From Comamonadaceae bacterium (lineage in GTDB: Bacteria > Pseudomonadota > Gammaproteobacteria > Burkholderiales > Burkholderiaceae_C), in contig JAIYAR010000010.1 of assembly GCA_027488985.1 (NCBI GenBank), positions 310,001 to 374,000 on the forward strand: a DNA stretch of 64,000 bases. The letters are read 5' to 3'. Both the position numbers and the translations under genes were made by a program. Positions 23,711 to 33,602 of this stretch are shown here, piece by piece (within the stretch, counting starts at the first letter, position 1; each line of letters opens with the position of its first letter). A model generated the notes under the pieces. It did no database searches, had not been told where the DNA came from, and saw only the letters and a list, made by a program, of their open reading frames with translations.

Positions 23711-25792
23711 GTGAGCCCCGAGCGCGATACCTCGTCGCTGTTTGAGCACCTGCCCATAGGCGCTTACCGGGTGGCTGTGGACGGACAAATCCTGCAGGTC
23801 AACCAAGCTTTTTTACGCATGCACCGTTGTAGCGACTTTGCGCAGTTGCACCGGCATTTCAAGGATCACGGGTTCAACACTTATGTCCAGCCGCAGAGGC
23901 GCAAAGACTTTGAAGACGAAATGCGCCTTCATGGCAAGGTGACTGACTTTGTGTCCGAAGTTTTCAGGGTCAGTGACGGCAAGCGAATCTGGGTGCGCGA
24001 GCATGCCCATGCCATGACGGACAAACTGGGAAAACTCAGTGGTTACGAAGGCACTATCGAGGACATTACGCGGGAGCGCAAAGCCCGCTCTGCCCTGCGT
24101 AAGAGCGAAGCCATGCTGCGCAACGTCATGCAGACCATTCCTGACCAGATCTGGGTCAAGGACCTTGACGGTGTCTACCTCACCTGTAACGACGCATTTG
24201 CTGCAGCATTGGGCATTGAGCCCGAGGACATCATCGGCACCCGCGATGCCCATTGGGTCGAAGAATCGGTCGCGTCGCGCTTCCTGATTTCTGACCAATG
24301 GGCATTGCAAGCAGGGCGCACCGTCACCTTTGAAGAAAACAACACGTCCCAAATCAACCCCCAAAGTGAACTGTTTGAGGTGCACAAAACTCCGATGCGC
24401 GATGCGCAGGGCAAAGTGATCGGTGTACTCGGGGTTTCGCGCAATATCCAGGCCCGCAAGGATGCAGAAGCCCAATTGCGAGACACCACCGAGCAACTGG
24501 AACTTGCCATCATGGGGGCTGACCTGGGCCGATGGGATCACGACCTCAGCCGGGAACCCGGCTACCGCATGGACGCGCGGGCTTTTGCCATGCTGGGGCG
24601 CATGGGCGGTGAAGACATGCCGGCCCGGGCCTGGAGCCAGTTCATTCATCCCGATGACTTGGCCCATGTCGCGCAGGCAGTGCACAGTCACTTGAGCGGA
24701 CACAGTGGCGCTTACCAGGCGGAATACAGAGCGCAGCATGCCAATGGCCGTTGGGTCTGGCTCAGCAGCCGCGGCAAAGTCGTCCAGACCAGCAAGGAGG
24801 GTACTCCGCTGCGCATGGTTGGCACCTTGATGGACATCACTGCCCGCAAACATGCTGAAGAAAGCCTGAGAGCCACTCAGGCTGAATTGCAGGCCACACT
24901 GGACGCCCTGCCTGACCTGTTGTTTGAGTGGAGCGCGCAAGGCCACTACCGTGCTGTCCACAGCCAGGAGCGACGGGCAATGGTCTTTGCGCCCGATAAC
25001 CTGATAGGCCGTACCGTCTACGAAGTATTGCCCCAGGACGCGGCGGCGGCATGCATGTCGGCCCTGCAACAAGCCGTTGACGAAGGGCGATCCAACGGCG
25101 TCCAGTACAGCCTCGAACTCGCTGGAGGGCGCAAATGGTTTGAACTCTCTGTAGTGCGCAAACCCCGCCTTGCCGACGAAGAGTTAAGGCTGATCGCCAT
25201 CGCCCGGGATATCACCGAACGCAAAGAGGCTGAAGAAGCCATCCGCCACCTCGCCTTTCACGACGCACTGACCGGCTTGCCCAACCGCCGCTTGCTGACC
25301 GACCGGCTGCAACATGCCATCGGCCAAAGCCAACGCAGTCGCGAGCATGGTGCGCTCATGTTTCTGGACCTGGATCGCTTCAAGCAACTTAACGACACAC
25401 GGGGCCATGAGGTTGGCGACTTGTTGCTTCAGGAAGTAGCCCGTCGCCTGCAACAAAGCATCCGTCAGGTAGACACCGTAGCCCGTCTGGGCGGCGACGA
25501 ATTTGTGGTCCTGTTGCAGAACCTCGGGCTGGAGCAAGACGCGGCACACCTCCATGCATCCATGATCGGCTACAAAATCCTGGCCAGCCTGAATGAGCCC
25601 TACGTGCTGGGGGAAGCCCTGCACACCACTACACCTAGCATCGGCATTACCTTGTTCGCCAACACCCCGATAGGCCCTTCAGAGGTCCTGAAAAAAGCGG
25701 ATACTGCCATGTACGCCGCCAAGCAGAGAGGCCGCAACAATGTTTGCTTTTCTGAAGACATTCCGCCCCTCGCCCCCGCCAAATCTGCGTGA
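23711..25792 (+). CDS. PAS-domain diguanylate cyclase
   Basis: The 693-residue protein makes cyclic di-GMP. About four PAS modules cover residues 8-505; the second begins MLRNVMQTIPDQIWVKDLDGVYLTCND, and PAC-type ends include IQARKDAEAQL and DITARKHAEESL. A complete GGDEF domain follows, with the active motif GGDEF at 594-598 and an inhibitory-site RQVD at 585-588, so product feedback is likely. No transmembrane segment or EAL domain is seen. The start is GTG at 23711, 19 bp after the transporter ATPase gene. Cotranscription would couple second-messenger output to nutrient uptake, but this is inferred from spacing only. Confidence 0.9.
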   Translation: MSPERDTSSLFEHLPIGAYRVAVDGQILQVNQAFLRMHRCSDFAQLHRHFKDHGFNTYVQPQRRKDFEDEMRLHGKVTDFVSEVFRVSDGKRIWVREHAHAMTDKLGKLSGYEGTIEDITRERKARSALRKSEAMLRNVMQTIPDQIWVKDLDGVYLTCNDAFAAALGIEPEDIIGTRDAHWVEESVASRFLISDQWALQAGRTVTFEENNTSQINPQSELFEVHKTPMRDAQGKVIGVLGVSRNIQARKDAEAQLRDTTEQLELAIMGADLGRWDHDLSREPGYRMDARAFAMLGRMGGEDMPARAWSQFIHPDDLAHVAQAVHSHLSGHSGAYQAEYRAQHANGRWVWLSSRGKVVQTSKEGTPLRMVGTLMDITARKHAEESLRATQAELQATLDALPDLLFEWSAQGHYRAVHSQERRAMVFAPDNLIGRTVYEVLPQDAAAACMSALQQAVDEGRSNGVQYSLELAGGRKWFELSVVRKPRLADEELRLIAIARDITERKEAEEAIRHLAFHDALTGLPNRRLLTDRLQHAIGQSQRSREHGALMFLDLDRFKQLNDTRGHEVGDLLLQEVARRLQQSIRQVDTVARLGGDEFVVLLQNLGLEQDAAHLHASMIGYKILASLNEPYVLGEALHTTTPSIGITLFANTPIGPSEVLKKADTAMYAAKQRGRNNVCFSEDIPPLAPAKSA

Positions 25793-25795
25793 CCA

Positions 25796-25812
25796 GCTCC
25801 TGTTTTTGTAGC
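25796..25812 (+). repeat. Solitary 17-nt arm of the interspersed repeat (partial)
   Basis: GCTCCTGTTTTTGTAGC matches the GCT-N11-AGC arm, closest to the arm of copy E, but no conserved core follows. It begins four bases after the stop of the diguanylate cyclase gene. It could be a degenerate copy or a chance match. Confidence 0.4.
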
Positions 25813-25843
25813 ACTTTTTGCTGATCCCTCCTCTGAGGCTTGT

Positions 25844-26752
25844 ATGTTGAACTTCTTGCCCCCCCTGCTGATCGGCAGTCTGGCCAGTGCCCTGCTGGTA
25901 CTGAACATTTTCTTCTGGGTGCCCATCCTGCTGGTGATGGCAGCGATCAAGCTGTTGTTGCCATTCAAATGGGTGCGCCTGCGTTTGGACCCGGTGATTC
26001 TTTCGATCGCAGAGGGCTGGATCAGTTGCAATAGCGGCTGGATGGCCCTCACACAGCGCACCACCTGGGAAGTGCAAGGCCTCGAGGCACTGAAACCCGA
26101 CAGCTGGTACATGGTCAGCAGCAACCACCAGAGTTGGGTAGATATTTTTGTGCTGCAACACCTCTTGAACCGCCGCATCCCACTGCTGAAGTTTTTTCTC
26201 AAACAACAATTGATCTGGGTGCCCGTGATGGGCTTGGCTTGGTGGGCGCTGGAGTTTCCATTTATGCGTCGCCACAGCGAAGCTTATTTGAAGAAGCACC
26301 CGGAGATGCGCGGCAAGGACCAAGAAACCACCCGCAAAGCGTGCGAAAAATTTGCGTTGATTCCCACCAGCGTGATGAATTTCTTGGAGGGCACACGGTT
26401 CACCCCGACAAAACATGCCAAACAGCAATCGCCCTACCCCCACCTCCTCAAGCCCAAAGCGGGAGGCCTCGCATTGGCCTTGCAAGCCATGGGCGACAAG
26501 TTCCACAGCATTCTGGATGTGACGATTTACTACCCCGACGGTGTGCCAACGTTTTGGGATTTCTTGTGCGGCCGTATGCGACGCGTTGTGGTCCGTGCCC
26601 GATCTGTAGATGTGCCACAGGCTCTGTGCCAGGGTGACTACGGTCAGGACGCTACATTCCGGGCCGATTTCACCGCGTGGGTCGCGGTACTGTGGCAAGA
26701 GAAAGAAGCTACGTTGACAACGCTGGAGGCCCAATTCCCAAAGCAGCGCTGA
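25844..26752 (+). CDS. Acyltransferase, PlsC/YihG type
   Basis: The 302-residue product starts with one or two membrane helices (residues 5-40) and then carries the lysophospholipid acyltransferase fold. The catalytic block is SNHQSWVDIFVLQ (H-x4-D). Further blocks are LEFPFMRRHSEAYLKKHPE, FLEGTRFT (the acyl-acceptor E-G-T-R box) and a VTIYYPDG segment. It resembles YihG, a probable 1-acylglycerol-3-phosphate acyltransferase of the inner membrane. ATG 25844 is preceded by GAGGCTTGT. The gene is convergent with the thioesterase gene. Confidence 0.9.
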   Translation: MLNFLPPLLIGSLASALLVLNIFFWVPILLVMAAIKLLLPFKWVRLRLDPVILSIAEGWISCNSGWMALTQRTTWEVQGLEALKPDSWYMVSSNHQSWVDIFVLQHLLNRRIPLLKFFLKQQLIWVPVMGLAWWALEFPFMRRHSEAYLKKHPEMRGKDQETTRKACEKFALIPTSVMNFLEGTRFTPTKHAKQQSPYPHLLKPKAGGLALALQAMGDKFHSILDVTIYYPDGVPTFWDFLCGRMRRVVVRARSVDVPQALCQGDYGQDATFRADFTAWVAVLWQEKEATLTTLEAQFPKQR

Positions 26753-26774
26753 CAACGCCGATGGAATGCATGCT

Positions 26775-27173
26775 CTAGCTCTGGATTGCTAACACCACTT
26801 GCTTCGGTATGCGGCAAGGCTTCAAGGTGGCTGCCTGCACGCAACCTATGCGAATGCGCCCCTCGGTCAGCAAGGTGTCACCACGCCAGGCCTGCTGGGC
26901 GATCACCATGCTTGCAGCGCCCTGTTCTTCGATTCGGACCGTGATCTCCAGCAAATCGTCCAATCGCGCCGAGCTCAGATAGCGTGTGTGCACATCGGCC
27001 ACCACAAACATTGCGCCGGTTTCATCACGCAAGCGCTGCTGCTCGACCCCGGCGGCACGCAACCACTCGGTGCGGGCCCTTTCAAAAAACTTGAGGTAAT
27101 TGGCGTAGAAGACGACGCCACCTGCATCGGTGTCCTCCCAATACACCCTTACCGGAAACCTGAAGTCCGTCAT
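26775..27173 (-). CDS. YbgC/FadM family acyl-CoA thioesterase
   Basis: The product has 132 residues and a single hot-dog fold. The family signature VYWEDTDAGGVVFYANYLKFFERARTEWLRAAG includes the catalytic aspartate. The C-terminal half is VHTRYLSSARLDDLLEITVRI. The gene resembles ybgC of the tol-pal cluster, but no tol gene is present here, so the Tol link may not apply. The ATG at 27173 overlaps the stop of the SRPBCC gene (ATGA). A frame 15 codons longer would overlap that gene and is not chosen. Confidence 0.88.
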   Translation of the reverse strand: MTDFRFPVRVYWEDTDAGGVVFYANYLKFFERARTEWLRAAGVEQQRLRDETGAMFVVADVHTRYLSSARLDDLLEITVRIEEQGAASMVIAQQAWRGDTLLTEGRIRIGCVQAATLKPCRIPKQVVLAIQS

Positions 27174-27640
27174 AAGGTCGCAGCCAGCGTTTCCAGCTGC
27201 CGGGTCGCCGCAGCCCACCCCTCATGAAAGCCCATGGCCTCGTGCTGTTGCATATCGGCCTGCGACCAATGCAGGGCCCGCGCCAGATAGTGCGTGCCTC
27301 CGCCCGGAGCATCTGCCAGCGTGATCTCGCCCACCATGAATGCCTTGCCACTGGGTACCCATGCGCTGGTGAACGCATCGGTAAACACCAATTTGCGGCC
27401 AGGCTCTACCTGCAAGAACACACCTGCATTCGGCACTTGCTCGCCATTCGGTCCCACCATGTGGGTAAAGAAGCGGCCTCCCGCAAACAACTCAATGTCA
27501 GCGTGGTTGACGCCCCAGGGCTTCGGACAAAACCATTGGCACAGAAGCTCAGGTTCCGTCCAGCAACGCCATACAGCCGCGCATGGGGCTGCCAAAGTGC
27601 ACTCCAGTTGCAACGGATAGGCAGGAGAAGTAATCGACAT
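27170..27640 (-). CDS. SRPBCC/AHSA1-type domain protein
   Basis: The 156-residue protein has the START-like pattern of the activator of Hsp90 ATPase group: PLQLECTLAAPCAAVWRCWTEPELLCQWFCPKPWG, GGRFFTHMVGPNGEQV, VFLQVEPGRKLVFTDAF and a C-terminal helix HEGWAAATRQLETL. Such proteins bind hydrophobic ligands in a deep pocket; the ligand is unknown. The ATG at 27640 is chosen because the 34 codons upstream in frame are not conserved-looking. It is the first gene of the pair with the thioesterase gene. Confidence 0.85.
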   Translation of the reverse strand: MSITSPAYPLQLECTLAAPCAAVWRCWTEPELLCQWFCPKPWGVNHADIELFAGGRFFTHMVGPNGEQVPNAGVFLQVEPGRKLVFTDAFTSAWVPSGKAFMVGEITLADAPGGGTHYLARALHWSQADMQQHEAMGFHEGWAAATRQLETLAATL

Positions 27641-27701
27641 AACAGACTCCGAGGGAAACCAAAGCCATATGAGTGTAGTGCGCTCAATGCATGCAAAATG
27701 G

Positions 27702-27727
27702 AAAGCAAAACGGGCCCGAAGGCCCGT
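27702..27727 (-). terminator. Rho-independent terminator of the small secreted-peptide gene
   Basis: On the minus strand, ACGGGCC and GGCCCGT form a 7-bp stem around a TTCG tetraloop, followed by TTTTGCTTT. It lies 26 bp after the stop of the 61-residue peptide gene and ends that single-gene transcript. Confidence 0.85.
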
Positions 27728-27752
27728 ATAACAAGCAAGCACCGCTGGGTGA

Positions 27753-27938
27753 TTACTTCTTTTCCATCATGGCTTTGCACTCGGCCTTCATCTTGTCGTC
27801 GGCTTTGGCAGCATCCATCTTCTTGCACTCTTCCATTTTCTTGTCGTCTTTCATGGCACCGCCATGGGAGGCAGCGAAAGAACCGAAAGAGGCTGTGGCA
27901 AGGACGGAAGCAACTACTACGCTAAAAATCTTGTTCAT
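27753..27938 (-). CDS. Small secreted Met/Lys/Asp-rich protein
   Basis: The 61-residue precursor begins with a signal peptide (MNKIFSVVVASVLATASFGSFAA). The mature part of about 38 residues starts SHGGAMKDDKKMEECKKM. It holds six methionines, two cysteines and many Lys and Asp/Glu residues, predicted as one amphipathic charged helix. It resembles in style, but not in exact repeat, the MxKDx-type peptides of Burkholderiales. A periplasmic metal-binding or redox role is conceivable from the Met, Cys and His content but unproven. It is a single gene with its own terminator. Confidence 0.75.
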   Translation of the reverse strand: MNKIFSVVVASVLATASFGSFAASHGGAMKDDKKMEECKKMDAAKADDKMKAECKAMMEKK

Positions 27939-28002
27939 GGTTAGACTCCAATGACAGGTTTTGGACCACCGGGATAGATGGGCTACCAAATATACGCCAC
28001 TT

Positions 28003-29187
28003 ATGAAAAATTTGCCTATGCTTATGCGTTTAACGGTATGGATGTGGCCAGCAGTCCTCGTGGGCGGTTTGGCAAGTCAGGTGGCGATAGCAGCCCCCTT
28101 TGTCCCGGCCTCTGACAATCAGGTACTGCAAAAACTGCCGGCTCGTGCGGCAGACCCGGTGGCCAAAGAACTGGCCAGCCTGCGCAGCTCCGCAAGCCAG
28201 CGCCCCAAAGACCAGGGTACCCAAGCCGCGTTGGTCCAGCGCTACGTCGACCTTGCCAATGCACAGGGCGACCCGCGCTACGTCGGTTACGCCGATGCAG
28301 TGGTGTCTGCGTTTGCAGGCCCCCTGAGCCCCGAACTGCTCACCTTGAAAGGCGTATTGCGCCAGTACCGGCATGATTTTCAAGGAGCCTTGCAGGATTT
28401 TGCCCAGGCGCTGACCTTGGACCCCAGCTATGCCCAAGCCCACGCCTGGCGGGGCGCCATTTATCTGGTGCAAGCAGACTACAGCGCCGCCCGCAAAGAA
28501 TGCACCGCCTTGAAGCAACTCGGCCGCGATGCCCTGCACGGCGCCTGCTTAGGCTTAACCCAAAGCTATTCCGGCGATCTGCCAGCGGGCTACGAAACGT
28601 TGCGCCAAGCGCTGGCGCAGGCCCGCTCGACGGCTAGCCAGTTGTGGCTACTCACAAGAATGGGCGAAGTAGCCGCTTGGCAAGGGCAGACAGCCATCGC
28701 CCGGCAGCATTACCAGCAAGCCTTGGCACTGGGTCAGGACGACATTTACCTGCTAGCTGCATGGTCCGACTTTTTACTCGACAACGGCCAAGCTGCCGAC
28801 GTCGTCAAGCTGTTGTCTAGTTGGGAGTCAGCAGACAGCCTGCTGGTCCGCCTTGCTATTGCGGAAACACTGACTGGCAGCCCCAAGGCTGCCGCCCACG
28901 TCAAGATGCTGGCCGACCGCTTCGCCGCGGCCCGCGCAAGGGGCGATACCACCCACCTCGCCGAAGAATCACGGTTCGAGCTACAGGTCCGCAAAGATGC
29001 GCCCTCAGCCCTGCGCCTGGCCCAAGAAAACTATGCGTACCAGCGCGAACCCCGGGATGCACGGGTGTTGCTGGAGGCCGCTGTGGTGGCCCGGCAAGCC
29101 CTGGCGGCCCAACCTGTCGTGGACTGGTTAAGCGCCAGTAGTTTCGGAGACCTCCGGATGAAGCAACTCGCCAAAGAGCTGAAATGA
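28003..29187 (+). CDS. Secreted tetratricopeptide-repeat protein
   Basis: The product is about 394 residues with a signal peptide ending VAIAAPF. TPR-like helical pairs follow; the clearest are LLTLKGVLRQYRHDFQGALQDFAQALTLDPSYAQAHAWRG and GQTAIARQHYQQALALGQDDIYLLAAW. No enzyme domain is seen. The stop overlaps the start of the HupE-type gene (ATGA), so the two are likely made together and may form a periplasmic and membrane pair. The ATG at 28003 is chosen; ATGs at 28018 and 28024 are also possible. Confidence 0.8.
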   Translation: MKNLPMLMRLTVWMWPAVLVGGLASQVAIAAPFVPASDNQVLQKLPARAADPVAKELASLRSSASQRPKDQGTQAALVQRYVDLANAQGDPRYVGYADAVVSAFAGPLSPELLTLKGVLRQYRHDFQGALQDFAQALTLDPSYAQAHAWRGAIYLVQADYSAARKECTALKQLGRDALHGACLGLTQSYSGDLPAGYETLRQALAQARSTASQLWLLTRMGEVAAWQGQTAIARQHYQQALALGQDDIYLLAAWSDFLLDNGQAADVVKLLSSWESADSLLVRLAIAETLTGSPKAAAHVKMLADRFAAARARGDTTHLAEESRFELQVRKDAPSALRLAQENYAYQREPRDARVLLEAAVVARQALAAQPVVDWLSASSFGDLRMKQLAKELK

Positions 29188-30308
29188 AGTGGCGCTTGAT
29201 TCTTGTTCTGTTGTTGAGCCTTGGCTGGCTACCTGCACAGGCACACAAAGCCAGCGATAGCTATCTGGCACTCAAAATAGACGGTAGCCACGTCAGCGGA
29301 CAGTGGGATATTGCACTGCGCGATATCGACTTTGCCTTGGGTCTTGATGCCAACGGGGATGGCGACATCACGTGGGGCGAAGTGCGAGCCAAACACGGCG
29401 ATATCGACGCTTGGAGCACCAATGCACTGACCGTGGAGCGTGGCGGGCGCTGCCCACTGCGCGTGACCGAGCACTTGATTGATGAGCACACCGATGGCGC
29501 TTATGCGGTCATGCGTTTGCAGGGGGAGTGCCCTGCAGCGGATGCCGACTTGTCGGTGAACTACCGGCTGCTGTTTGGTGTGGATGCCCTGCATCGTGGC
29601 CTGCTGCGCCTGGATCTGGACGGGGAAACCACCTCCTCCATCTTTTCGCCGGAAACACCCCAGCAGCAGTTCACGCCCAAAGCCCTCTCCGGTCTGCGCC
29701 AGTTAGGCGGATTTTTGGTGCAGGGGGTATGGCATATCTGGATCGGGTTTGACCATATTCTTTTCTTGCTCGCACTGCTTTTGCCCGTAGTGCTGGTGCG
29801 GGAAGGAGAGCGTTGGGTGCCGGTCGCCCGCTTTCAGGATGCGGGTCGTGAAGTACTGTGGGTCGTAACCGCCTTCACCATCGCCCACTCGATCACCCTG
29901 TCACTCGCGGCTTTGCAATTGATTGAGTTGCCTTCGCGCTGGGTGGAGTCGGTAATTGCGCTGTCGGTAGTGTTGGCGGCACTGAACAACATTTACCCGA
30001 TGGTCGGCGAGCGGCGGTGGGTCGCAGCCTTTGTGTTCGGACTGATCCACGGCTTTGGCTTTGCGAGTGTGCTGGCAGACTTGGGCCTGCCAAGCCACGC
30101 CCTGGTCTTAAGCCTGGTCGGGTTTAACGTGGGCGTGGAACTAGGGCAGCTGGCCATCGTGGCGGTTTTCTTGCCACTCGCCTACGTCACGCGCAAGACG
30201 CGATTTTATAAACAAGGTGTGTTTATCGGAGGCTCTGTACTCACCTTGTTGCTGGCTTTGGTGTGGTTTATCGAGCGGGCTTTTGATATTCAGTGGATGG
30301 CAACATAG
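29184..30308 (+). CDS. HupE/UreJ-type membrane protein with periplasmic EF-hand-like domain
   Basis: The 374-residue protein has a signal sequence (LILVLLLSLGWLPAQA). A soluble domain of about 160 residues follows, then roughly seven helices starting at GVWHIWIGFDHILFLLALLLP. The family core FTIAHSITLSLAAL, FGLIHGFGFASVLADLGLP and GFNVGVELGQLAIV matches the HupE/UreJ_2 group, some of which are linked to nickel or cobalt. The soluble domain contains DANGDGDITWGE at 55-66, which fits a canonical 12-residue EF-hand calcium loop. A matching second EF-hand is not evident. Confidence 0.85.
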   Translation: MKWRLILVLLLSLGWLPAQAHKASDSYLALKIDGSHVSGQWDIALRDIDFALGLDANGDGDITWGEVRAKHGDIDAWSTNALTVERGGRCPLRVTEHLIDEHTDGAYAVMRLQGECPAADADLSVNYRLLFGVDALHRGLLRLDLDGETTSSIFSPETPQQQFTPKALSGLRQLGGFLVQGVWHIWIGFDHILFLLALLLPVVLVREGERWVPVARFQDAGREVLWVVTAFTIAHSITLSLAALQLIELPSRWVESVIALSVVLAALNNIYPMVGERRWVAAFVFGLIHGFGFASVLADLGLPSHALVLSLVGFNVGVELGQLAIVAVFLPLAYVTRKTRFYKQGVFIGGSVLTLLLALVWFIERAFDIQWMAT

Positions 30309-30309
30309 G

Positions 30310-31059
30310 TCACGTCCCCATTAACACCGCATCAGCAATGAGCTTGACCGACACCACAAACAGACTCACCTGCACGATGCGATAAAACCACTGGTCAGCC
30401 AAACGCCGAGTCAGGTAGGCACCTGCGAGCGCCCCCACCAGCGCAAACGGCACCAACCAGGCGGCGTAATACAGCGAACTTGCCGAATAAGGCCGCAGGT
30501 TTTGGTACGGAATGATTTTGGCAGCATTGATCACTGCAAACACGATGGTGGAGGTGCCTGCAAACGCAGCCTTCGGCAACTTCTGGGGCAGCATGTACAC
30601 CTGATAGGGCGGCGCACCGGCGTGTGAAATAAAACTGGTAAAGCCGGCCAAAGTCCCCCAGAACCAGCCCTTGGCCAGGTGCGGTGGCTGTGCGGTGGCT
30701 GCATTCTGGTTTCGCAGCCAGAGGTTGAGACAGAACCCCACCCCCACCAAGCCGATCATCAACATGATCGCGCGATCCGACACCATGGACGCCGTAGCCC
30801 AACCAACACCGACTCCTAAGATTCCTGCAGGAATGAGAATTTTCAAATTCGGTGCACTGAATTCGCGCCGGTACAGCCATACGCCGGCCAAGTCCGAGAT
30901 CACAAAAATGGGCAGCAACAGCACCGCGGCTTGAACTGGCGACATCGCCATGGACAGGATGGGCACCGCCAACATGCCCACCGCAGGCAAGCCGCCCTTG
31001 GACGACCCGACCAGAAAAGCCGCCAAGCCGGCAAGCAGAAATAGTGCATCAAATGTCAT
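30310..31059 (-). CDS. Sulfite exporter TauE/SafE family protein (TSUP)
   Basis: The 249-residue membrane protein has about eight helices and the TSUP pattern. The N-terminus LAAFLVGSSKGGLPAVGMLAVPIL and the mid-protein GTLAGFTSFISHAGAPPYQVYMLPQKL are the two conserved repeats, each with a GxxxG/proline loop. These carriers export sulfite or organosulfonates, but specificity varies. The gene converges with the HupE-type gene, with one base between stops. Confidence 0.9.
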   Translation of the reverse strand: MTFDALFLLAGLAAFLVGSSKGGLPAVGMLAVPILSMAMSPVQAAVLLLPIFVISDLAGVWLYRREFSAPNLKILIPAGILGVGVGWATASMVSDRAIMLMIGLVGVGFCLNLWLRNQNAATAQPPHLAKGWFWGTLAGFTSFISHAGAPPYQVYMLPQKLPKAAFAGTSTIVFAVINAAKIIPYQNLRPYSASSLYYAAWLVPFALVGALAGAYLTRRLADQWFYRIVQVSLFVVSVKLIADAVLMGT

Positions 31060-31094
31060 GCACCGATGATAGAGGCGCCCTCCCGTATTCGGCC

Positions 31095-32258
<1,164 letters not shown>

Positions 32259-32289
32259 GGTGTCTCCTAAGGGAAAGTCATTAGTTATT

Positions 32290-32313
32290 TTTACAAAGCA
32301 TTTGCTTGGTAAA
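32290..32313. promoter_or_regulatory. 24-bp imperfect inverted repeat in the divergent beta-oxidation promoter
   Basis: The left half is TTTAC-A-AAGCA and the right half TGCTT-G-GTAAA, separated by two bases. Twenty of 24 positions are symmetric. It lies between the acyl-CoA dehydrogenase start (32258) and the thiolase start (32387), and a -10-like TATACT follows at 32319-32324. Size and symmetry suit a TetR- or FadR-type repressor that would control both transcripts. Confidence 0.55.
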
Positions 32314-32386
32314 AACAATATACTGCAAAACAGCTTGCAGGCGCCAGCGTGCGCACCCGCATTCCCACGACAACACCGGAGACCCC

Positions 32387-33592
32387 ATGACCGAAGCCTA
32401 TGTGTTTGACGCCATCCGCACGCCCCGTGGCAAGGGCAAGAAAGACGGTAGCCTGTATGAAGTCAAACCCGTCACCCTGCTCGCAGGGCTGCTGACCGAC
32501 CTGCAACAGCGCCACCAGTTCGACACCGCGCAGGTGGACGATGTCGTCATGGGCGTGGTGTCCCCGGTAGGTGACCAAGGTGCGGTACTGCCCAAAGTGG
32601 CTGCGCTGAAAGCCGGCTGGGACTTCCAGTGCGCGGGTGTGCAGATCAACCGCTTCTGTGCCTCCGGCCTGGAGGCGGTGAACATGGCTGCGCAGAAAGT
32701 GCGCTCCGGCTGGGAAGACCTGGTGGTGGCCGGCGGCGTGGAAAGCATGAGCCGCGTGCCCATTGGCTCCGACGGCGGCGCCTGGGCCATGGACCCCGAA
32801 ACCAATAGCCAGACCTGCTTCGTGCCCCAAGGCATAGGTGCCGACCTGATCGCCACGCTGGAAGGCTTTACCCGCGCGGATGTGGATGCCTATGCGCTGG
32901 AATCGCAACGCCGCGCCACCAAGGCGCAAGCTGCCGGGTACTTTGACGGCTCTGTCATGCCCGTCAAGGACAGCCTGGGCCAGACCATTCTGGCGCGCGA
33001 TGAGTTCATCAAACCCGGCACCACGCTCGAAGGGCTGGCCGGTCTCAAGCCTGCGTTTGGGGACATGGGTGGCATGGGCTTTGACGCTGTAGCGCTGACC
33101 CGCTACCCGCAGGTGGAGCGCATTCACCATGTGCACCACGCCGGCAACTCTTCGGGCATTGTGGATGGTGCAGCCGCGGTGCTGATCGGCAATGAAGCCG
33201 CCGCCAAGGCCCACAAGCTGGCACCGCGCGCCCGCATCGTGGCCACGGCCTTGAGCGGCGCCGACCCCACCATCATGCTCACCGGCCCCATGCCTGCCAC
33301 GCGCAAAGCGCTGGCCAAAGCCGGGCTCAGTGTGGACGACATCGACCTGTTCGAAGTGAACGAAGCCTTTGCCGCAGTGGTGATGCGCTTCATGAAAGAG
33401 ATCAAGGTGCCCCACGAGAAGGTTAACGTGAATGGTGGCGCCATTGCCATGGGGCACCCGCTGGGGGCTACGGGCGCCATGATTCTGGGCACGCTGATTG
33501 ACGAGCTGCACCGCCGCAAATTGCGCTACGGGCTGGCCACCTTGTGTGTGGGCGGCGGCATGGGTATTGCCACCATCGTCGAGAGACTTTGA
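32387..33592 (+). CDS. Acetyl-CoA C-acyltransferase (thiolase)
   Basis: The 401-residue enzyme performs the thiolytic step of beta-oxidation. The nucleophilic cysteine is in [14 protein letters not shown]. The conserved C-terminal blocks are [32 protein letters not shown] with the base histidine and [14 protein letters not shown] with the second cysteine. The ATG at 32387 is preceded by GGAGACCCC. The gene is followed, after a copy of the 48-nt repeat, by the hydratase/dehydrogenase gene, forming an FadA/FadI-FadB/FadJ-like set. Confidence 0.95.
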   Translation: MTEAYVFDAIRTPRGKGKKDGSLYEVKPVTLLAGLLTDLQQRHQFDTAQVDDVVMGVVSPVGDQGAVLPKVAALKAGWDFQCAGVQINRFCASGLEAVNMAAQKVRSGWEDLVVAGGVESMSRVPIGSDGGAWAMDPETNSQTCFVPQGIGADLIATLEGFTRADVDAYALESQRRATKAQAAGYFDGSVMPVKDSLGQTILARDEFIKPGTTLEGLAGLKPAFGDMGGMGFDAVALTRYPQVERIHHVHHAGNSSGIVDGAAAVLIGNEAAAKAHKLAPRARIVATALSGADPTIMLTGPMPATRKALAKAGLSVDDIDLFEVNEAFAAVVMRFMKEIKVPHEKVNVNGGAIAMGHPLGATGAMILGTLIDELHRRKLRYGLATLCVGGGMGIATIVERL

Positions 33593-33602
33593 TGCCTTTT
33601 CG

